Origin: JBCDIQ01 sp039024295 | GTDB taxonomy: Bacteria > Bacteroidota > Bacteroidia > J057 | Length of the DNA stretch: 8,872 nt | Direction: 5' to 3' | NCBI GenBank assembly: GCA_039024295.1 | Contig: JBCDIQ010000244.1 | Coordinates: 1 to 8,872 of the forward strand | Shown here: one piece after another, positions 6,594 through 8,872 of the stretch | How positions within the stretch are numbered: position 1 is the stretch's first letter | Layout: each line of letters opens with the position of its first letter | Notes under the pieces: model-generated | Databases searched by the model: none | What the model saw: the letters and a program-made list of their open reading frames with translations, nothing else | Told to the model about the DNA's origin: nothing | Program-made: the position numbers and the translations under genes

Positions 6594-6928
6594 ACCGAAA
6601 AACTCTCCCCACACGCACAGGTACGAGAAGCATTGGGATTCTTAAAATGGAATCCTTCGCCCTTCAGGCCGTCTGTGTAATCTAGCTCGGTACCAATGAG
6701 GTAGAGCAGACTTTTCATGTTGACATAAATCTTCAACCCTTGGTCTTCTACCACCTGATCTCCTGGCTGTTCGGCCTTGTCAAAGTCCAATTTGTATGCC
6801 AGCCCGGAGCATCCGCCGCCTTCCACACTTACACGAAGTCCGTAGGATTCATCAAATCCTTCGCGTGTGCGTAGTTCGCGAATGTGTTCGTGGGCACGGT
6901 CGGTAACTGCAATCATTTGCTCATCCAT
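6590..6928 (-). CDS. A-type iron-sulfur cluster carrier (HesB/IscA/SufA family)
   Basis: A 112-residue cytoplasmic protein of the HesB/IscA family, which accepts Fe-S clusters from scaffold machinery and passes them to apoproteins. All three ligand cysteines are present: Cys40 in VEGGGCSGLAY, and Cys104 and Cys106 in the C-terminal SRTCACGESFSV. Also conserved are LIGTELDYTDGLKGEGFHFKNPNA (78-100). The ATG at 6928 is chosen. The internal ATG at 6916 (MIAVTDRA) gives 108 residues, nearer the classic IscA length, and is equally possible. A TTG at 6964 is unlikely because it lies inside the -7 box. No isc or suf genes are beside it, so the exact subtype (IscA, SufA or ErpA) cannot be set from context. 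It converges on recX with overlapping stops. Confidence 0.93.
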   Translation of the reverse strand: MDEQMIAVTDRAHEHIRELRTREGFDESYGLRVSVEGGGCSGLAYKLDFDKAEQPGDQVVEDQGLKIYVNMKSLLYLIGTELDYTDGLKGEGFHFKNPNASRTCACGESFSV

Positions 6929-6961
6929 GAGAAAACCTGTTTGTTGGTCAATTAGACGAGT

Positions 6962-6969
6962 CAAATATA
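6962..6969 (-). promoter_or_regulatory. Candidate -7 box TATATTTG for the Fe-S carrier gene
   Basis: On the minus strand this reads TATATTTG, identical to the box before trhO and matching TAnnTTTG. It predicts a start near 6955 and a short leader of about 27 bases to ATG 6928. No convincing -33 element is seen. Confidence 0.45.
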
Positions 6970-7053
6970 CGAAAAAAATGAAAGCTGGTTCAGGTTTGGT
7001 CCAGCTTCAATTTCACAAAAGCTGAGGCCCAACGTCGGATTTTTCCGTATGTT

Positions 7054-8307
7054 ATGTCTATGAGTCGAAAGTTGATTCCCATTTGTGTGTGGACCTGTTG
7101 GTTATTCCTGGTGAGTATTCCAGCCTATTCACAGACTCGCCCTTATGGGTTTCACCTGCCTGAAAAAGTAAATTCTGTCAAAATACCTGTTCACATTTCA
7201 CACAACCTGATCCTGGTTCCAGTACGCATAAATAATTCATTGGAACTGAATTTTATCATGGACACAGGTGTACGAACCAGTCTATTGATAGAGCCAATGG
7301 TATTGGGATTGATGCAACTGGATAGCCTAAAACCCATTAGGGTGCGCGGCCTGGGCACTGGAGCTCCTATCGAAGCTGGCCTGGCAGAAGGCATTAAAAT
7401 AGAACTCCCAGGGGTGGTGGGAGAAGACCTCAGAATGATCATCATGCCGCCCAATATGGTTTCCTATTCCAGCATGTTTGGCCGACCGGTGGTAGGCCTT
7501 ATTGGATATGACTTCTTGAAAAACTTTGTGGTAGAGATCAACTATCAGCAGGAATATATCAAGCTGTACCGACCGGAAGCATTCAAGCTGAAGGGAAGTT
7601 CCAGAAAATGGCAAAAGTTCCGGCTCCGGTTTCACCGATCAAAACCTTATGTCAATGCCCATTTGACGGCCTCTGATGGCCAAAAACATTTGCTTCCCTG
7701 GCTGATTGACACCGGCGCCAGCCAAGCACTATCGATTTACTACCAGCAGTTTCCTCTCCCGGATAAAACCATCCGGGCATTTATTGGAAAAGGGCTCAGC
7801 GGAGAAATATATGGTGACCTGGGCCGGGTTCCCCAGTTGGAGCTGGGAAATTATACCTTTGAATACCCTGTCGCAGGATTTCCTGATAGCCTGTCTGTCT
7901 GTCAGATTGTGAGTCAAAGAGGTCTGTATGCCACCATCGGTTCTGAAATCCTTTCTCGTTTTGTGATGGTGTTGGATTACCCGCACCGTAAAATGTACCT
8001 GAAGAAGAACAGCAGTTTTCGTAAGCCCTTCGAATTTAATTTGAGCGGCATTGAGCTGGAGGCGAGAGGTGCCAGATTTGATCAGTACTTTGTTTCCTAT
8101 GTTCGCCCAGAATCTCCTGCAGATGAAACGGGGATTTTAGCGGGGGACCAAATTATCGAGATCAGTGGAATAGATGCCAAAGATGTTGAGGACCTGAGCC
8201 TGCTACATGGTTTTCTCAATCGGAAAGCGAATGCCAAAATTTGCCTCAAGGTACTTAGGGGAAATGAGGTAATGCGGAAGTGTATGGTGCTGGAACCGGA
8301 TATTTAG
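7054..8307 (+). CDS. Secreted tandem aspartyl protease with C-terminal PDZ domain
   Basis: A 417-residue exported protein. The signal peptide has positive residues at 5-6, a hydrophobic core at about 8-22, and probable cleavage after AYS at residue 26. Two retropepsin-like aspartyl protease lobes follow. The first has the catalytic-type motif FIMDTG (Asp70) and a second hydrophobic-Gly element GLIGYDFL (148-155). The second has LIDTGAS (Asp219) and IGSEILSRFVMVLDY (295-309). Both lobes keep Asp-Thr-Gly, so one chain could form the two-aspartate active site. A PDZ domain spans about 338-412 (SPADETGILAGDQIIEISG at 354-372) and may bind C-terminal peptides. The start could also be ATG 7060, two codons later; no Shine-Dalgarno supports either. 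Proteins of this layout occur in Bacteroidota, but I know of no characterised substrate. It is divergent from the Fe-S carrier gene and has a hairpin just after its stop. Confidence 0.88.
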   Translation: MSMSRKLIPICVWTCWLFLVSIPAYSQTRPYGFHLPEKVNSVKIPVHISHNLILVPVRINNSLELNFIMDTGVRTSLLIEPMVLGLMQLDSLKPIRVRGLGTGAPIEAGLAEGIKIELPGVVGEDLRMIIMPPNMVSYSSMFGRPVVGLIGYDFLKNFVVEINYQQEYIKLYRPEAFKLKGSSRKWQKFRLRFHRSKPYVNAHLTASDGQKHLLPWLIDTGASQALSIYYQQFPLPDKTIRAFIGKGLSGEIYGDLGRVPQLELGNYTFEYPVAGFPDSLSVCQIVSQRGLYATIGSEILSRFVMVLDYPHRKMYLKKNSSFRKPFEFNLSGIELEARGARFDQYFVSYVRPESPADETGILAGDQIIEISGIDAKDVEDLSLLHGFLNRKANAKICLKVLRGNEVMRKCMVLEPDI

Positions 8308-8311
8308 GATG

Positions 8312-8330
8312 GGCCTGTGCTTCATAGGCT
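8312..8330 (+). terminator. Hairpin just after the protease gene, weak terminator candidate
   Basis: GCCTGTG (8313-8319) pairs with CATAGGC (8323-8329) around a CTT loop, with one G-T, and G8312-T8330 can extend the stem. It begins five bases after the stop codon. It is followed by a G-rich stretch rather than a T-run, so if it acts it is more likely to protect the 3' end than to terminate by the intrinsic mechanism. Confidence 0.35.
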
Positions 8331-8375
8331 GGGTAGGGGGATTGAAGACGATTCACTTAGATTCGAAACACCGTT

Positions 8376-8593
8376 TTATCACCTCGAGTAAGGATACCGC
8401 TGGGGCGCTACTGCTGAAAAAATGACAATGAGAAGCAAGACCGGTTAATCACGCCAGTTTCACCATTCCTGCCCAGAATTTCGCAGAAAAGGATGCGCGT
8501 TGGCCTCCCCAAACAGCGGGGGTGGCGATGGGTGGCGGGAGATAGCATTTGTTTGGGGTAGATTTTTGCCGACTTTTTATCGATGAAAAAGTC
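8376..8593 (+). repeat. Structured intergenic repeat, copy 1
   Basis: Direct-orientation relative of the copy at 8668-8872. Shared blocks are GATACYGCTG and TACTGCTG (8393-8416), ATGACAA (8422-8428), CCTGCCCA (8468-8475), GCAGAAAA (8483-8490), a 30-base exact match at 8493-8522, GTTTGGGGTAGATTTTTG (8551-8568), and a terminal hairpin (8571-8593). CCCCAAAC (8507-8514) can pair with GTTTGGGG (8551-8558) across 36 bases. Compared with copy 2 it carries about 14 extra bases near 8443-8466. Its left inverted arm is eroded (TTATCAC at 8376-8382). No transposase and no clear target-site duplication are seen. A MITE-like or REP-like element, or a structured RNA, are all possible. Confidence 0.75.
8571..8593. 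other. Terminal hairpin of repeat copy 1
   Basis: GACTTTTT (8571-8578) and AAAAAGTC (8586-8593) form a perfect 8-bp stem around the loop ATCGATG (8579-8585). Copy 2 has the same loop and a stem with compensating base changes. No T-run follows on the plus strand. Confidence 0.7.
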
Positions 8594-8667
8594 AGACATC
8601 CCTATTTTCTTACCATTACCCTACACACACAATATATAACGTATTGATAACCAAGATACTGAAAAAG

Positions 8668-8872
8668 TTGTCATAAGTAGTGGAGATACTGCTGATGCGG
8701 TACTGCTGTTGAGATGACAAGAAGAAGCAGGATTGGTTGACCGTCCCTGCCCAATTATTCGCAGAAAAACATGCGCGTTGGCCTCCCCAAACAGCGGGGG
8801 CGGCGATAGATGTGCGGGAGGAAGCATTGTTTGGGGTAGATTTTTGGATACTTTTCATCGATGGAAAAGTAT
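8668..8872 (+). repeat. Structured intergenic repeat, copy 2
   Basis: Second copy of the element at 8376-8593, in the same orientation. It keeps a perfect inverted pair at its left end, TTGTCAT (8668-8674) and ATGACAA (8714-8720), enclosing two TACTGCTG units. The middle stem pairs CCCCAAAC (8785-8792) with GTTTGGGG (8829-8836), again across exactly 36 bases. The 30-base exact match to copy 1 is at 8771-8800. The last 25 bases of the window are its terminal hairpin, so the element may continue past the edge. Confidence 0.75.
8848..8872. other. Terminal hairpin of repeat copy 2
   Basis: ATACTTTTC (8848-8856) and GAAAAGTAT (8864-8872) form a perfect 9-bp stem around the loop ATCGATG (8857-8863), identical to the copy 1 loop. 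The window ends exactly at the stem base, so a possible following T-run cannot be judged. Confidence 0.7.

Larger units (their letters stand above)
8308..8872. other. Gene-free 565-base tail holding two diverged structured repeats
   Basis: No reading frame here looks like a real protein. The minus-strand frames at 8408-8599 and 8616-8858 lie across the repeat copies and owe their similar peptides to them. The stretch holds a hairpin after the protease gene (8312-8330), unique sequence to about 8375, repeat copy 1, 74 AT-rich bases (8594-8667) where I see nothing, and repeat copy 2 running to the window end. Confidence 0.7.

Noticed and set aside
8408..8599. Minus-strand reading frame of 63 codons, a possible small protein
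   Set aside because: It lies across repeat copy 1 and has a Pro/Arg/Cys-rich, low-credibility sequence. Its similarity to the frame in copy 2 comes from the shared repeat DNA.
8616..8858. Minus-strand reading frames of 80 and 68 codons
   Set aside because: They overlap each other in different frames and cover repeat copy 2. No start signal or family-like sequence supports them.
8308..8872. CRISPR array or insertion sequence
   Set aside because: Only two long diverged copies exist, with no short regular repeats, no spacers, no transposase frame and no terminal inverted repeats with target duplication.

Overview
The window looks like a chromosomal segment of a Bacteroidota bacterium, most likely of the Cytophagales/Saprospiria type. 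The signs are lipoproteins with short Bacteroidota lipoboxes, weak or absent Shine-Dalgarno sequences, several TAnnTTTG -7 promoter boxes, a DUF4332 protein, and a signal-peptide outer-membrane barrel. It reads as a core/housekeeping neighbourhood with a repeat-bearing intergenic tail. I see no phage, plasmid, transposase, CRISPR, tRNA or rRNA signal. No complete undescribed multi-gene system is evident. The least explained parts are the paired structured repeats at the right end and the C-terminal domain of the barrel protein.

Layout. Positions 162-1322 hold two minus-strand lipoprotein genes, separated by a hairpin-bearing gap. A divergent promoter region (about 1323-1531) with an inverted TGATAAAC repeat leads into a plus-strand pair. 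The first gene of the pair is an outer-membrane beta-barrel/coiled-coil protein (1532-2908). One base later comes a PBP4-type D-Ala-D-Ala carboxypeptidase, dacB (2910-4367). Facing them on the minus strand are the tRNA U34 hydroxylase trhO (4384-5403) and a DUF4332 helix-hairpin-helix protein (5548-5952), which ends in a clear intrinsic terminator just upstream of the trhO promoter. Next come recX on the plus strand (6129-6593) and an A-type iron-sulfur carrier on the minus strand (6590-6928); their stop codons overlap. A secreted tandem aspartyl protease with a PDZ domain follows (7054-8307). The last 565 bases carry no credible gene. They hold two diverged direct copies of a roughly 205-220 bp element, each ending in a hairpin whose stem covaries between copies.

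How the genes fit together. The barrel protein and dacB are almost certainly one transcript and point to cell-envelope and peptidoglycan work. trhO (wobble-uridine modification), recX (RecA control) and the Fe-S carrier are separate housekeeping units with their own promoters. The lipoproteins and the protease are exported envelope or periplasmic proteins of unknown specific role.
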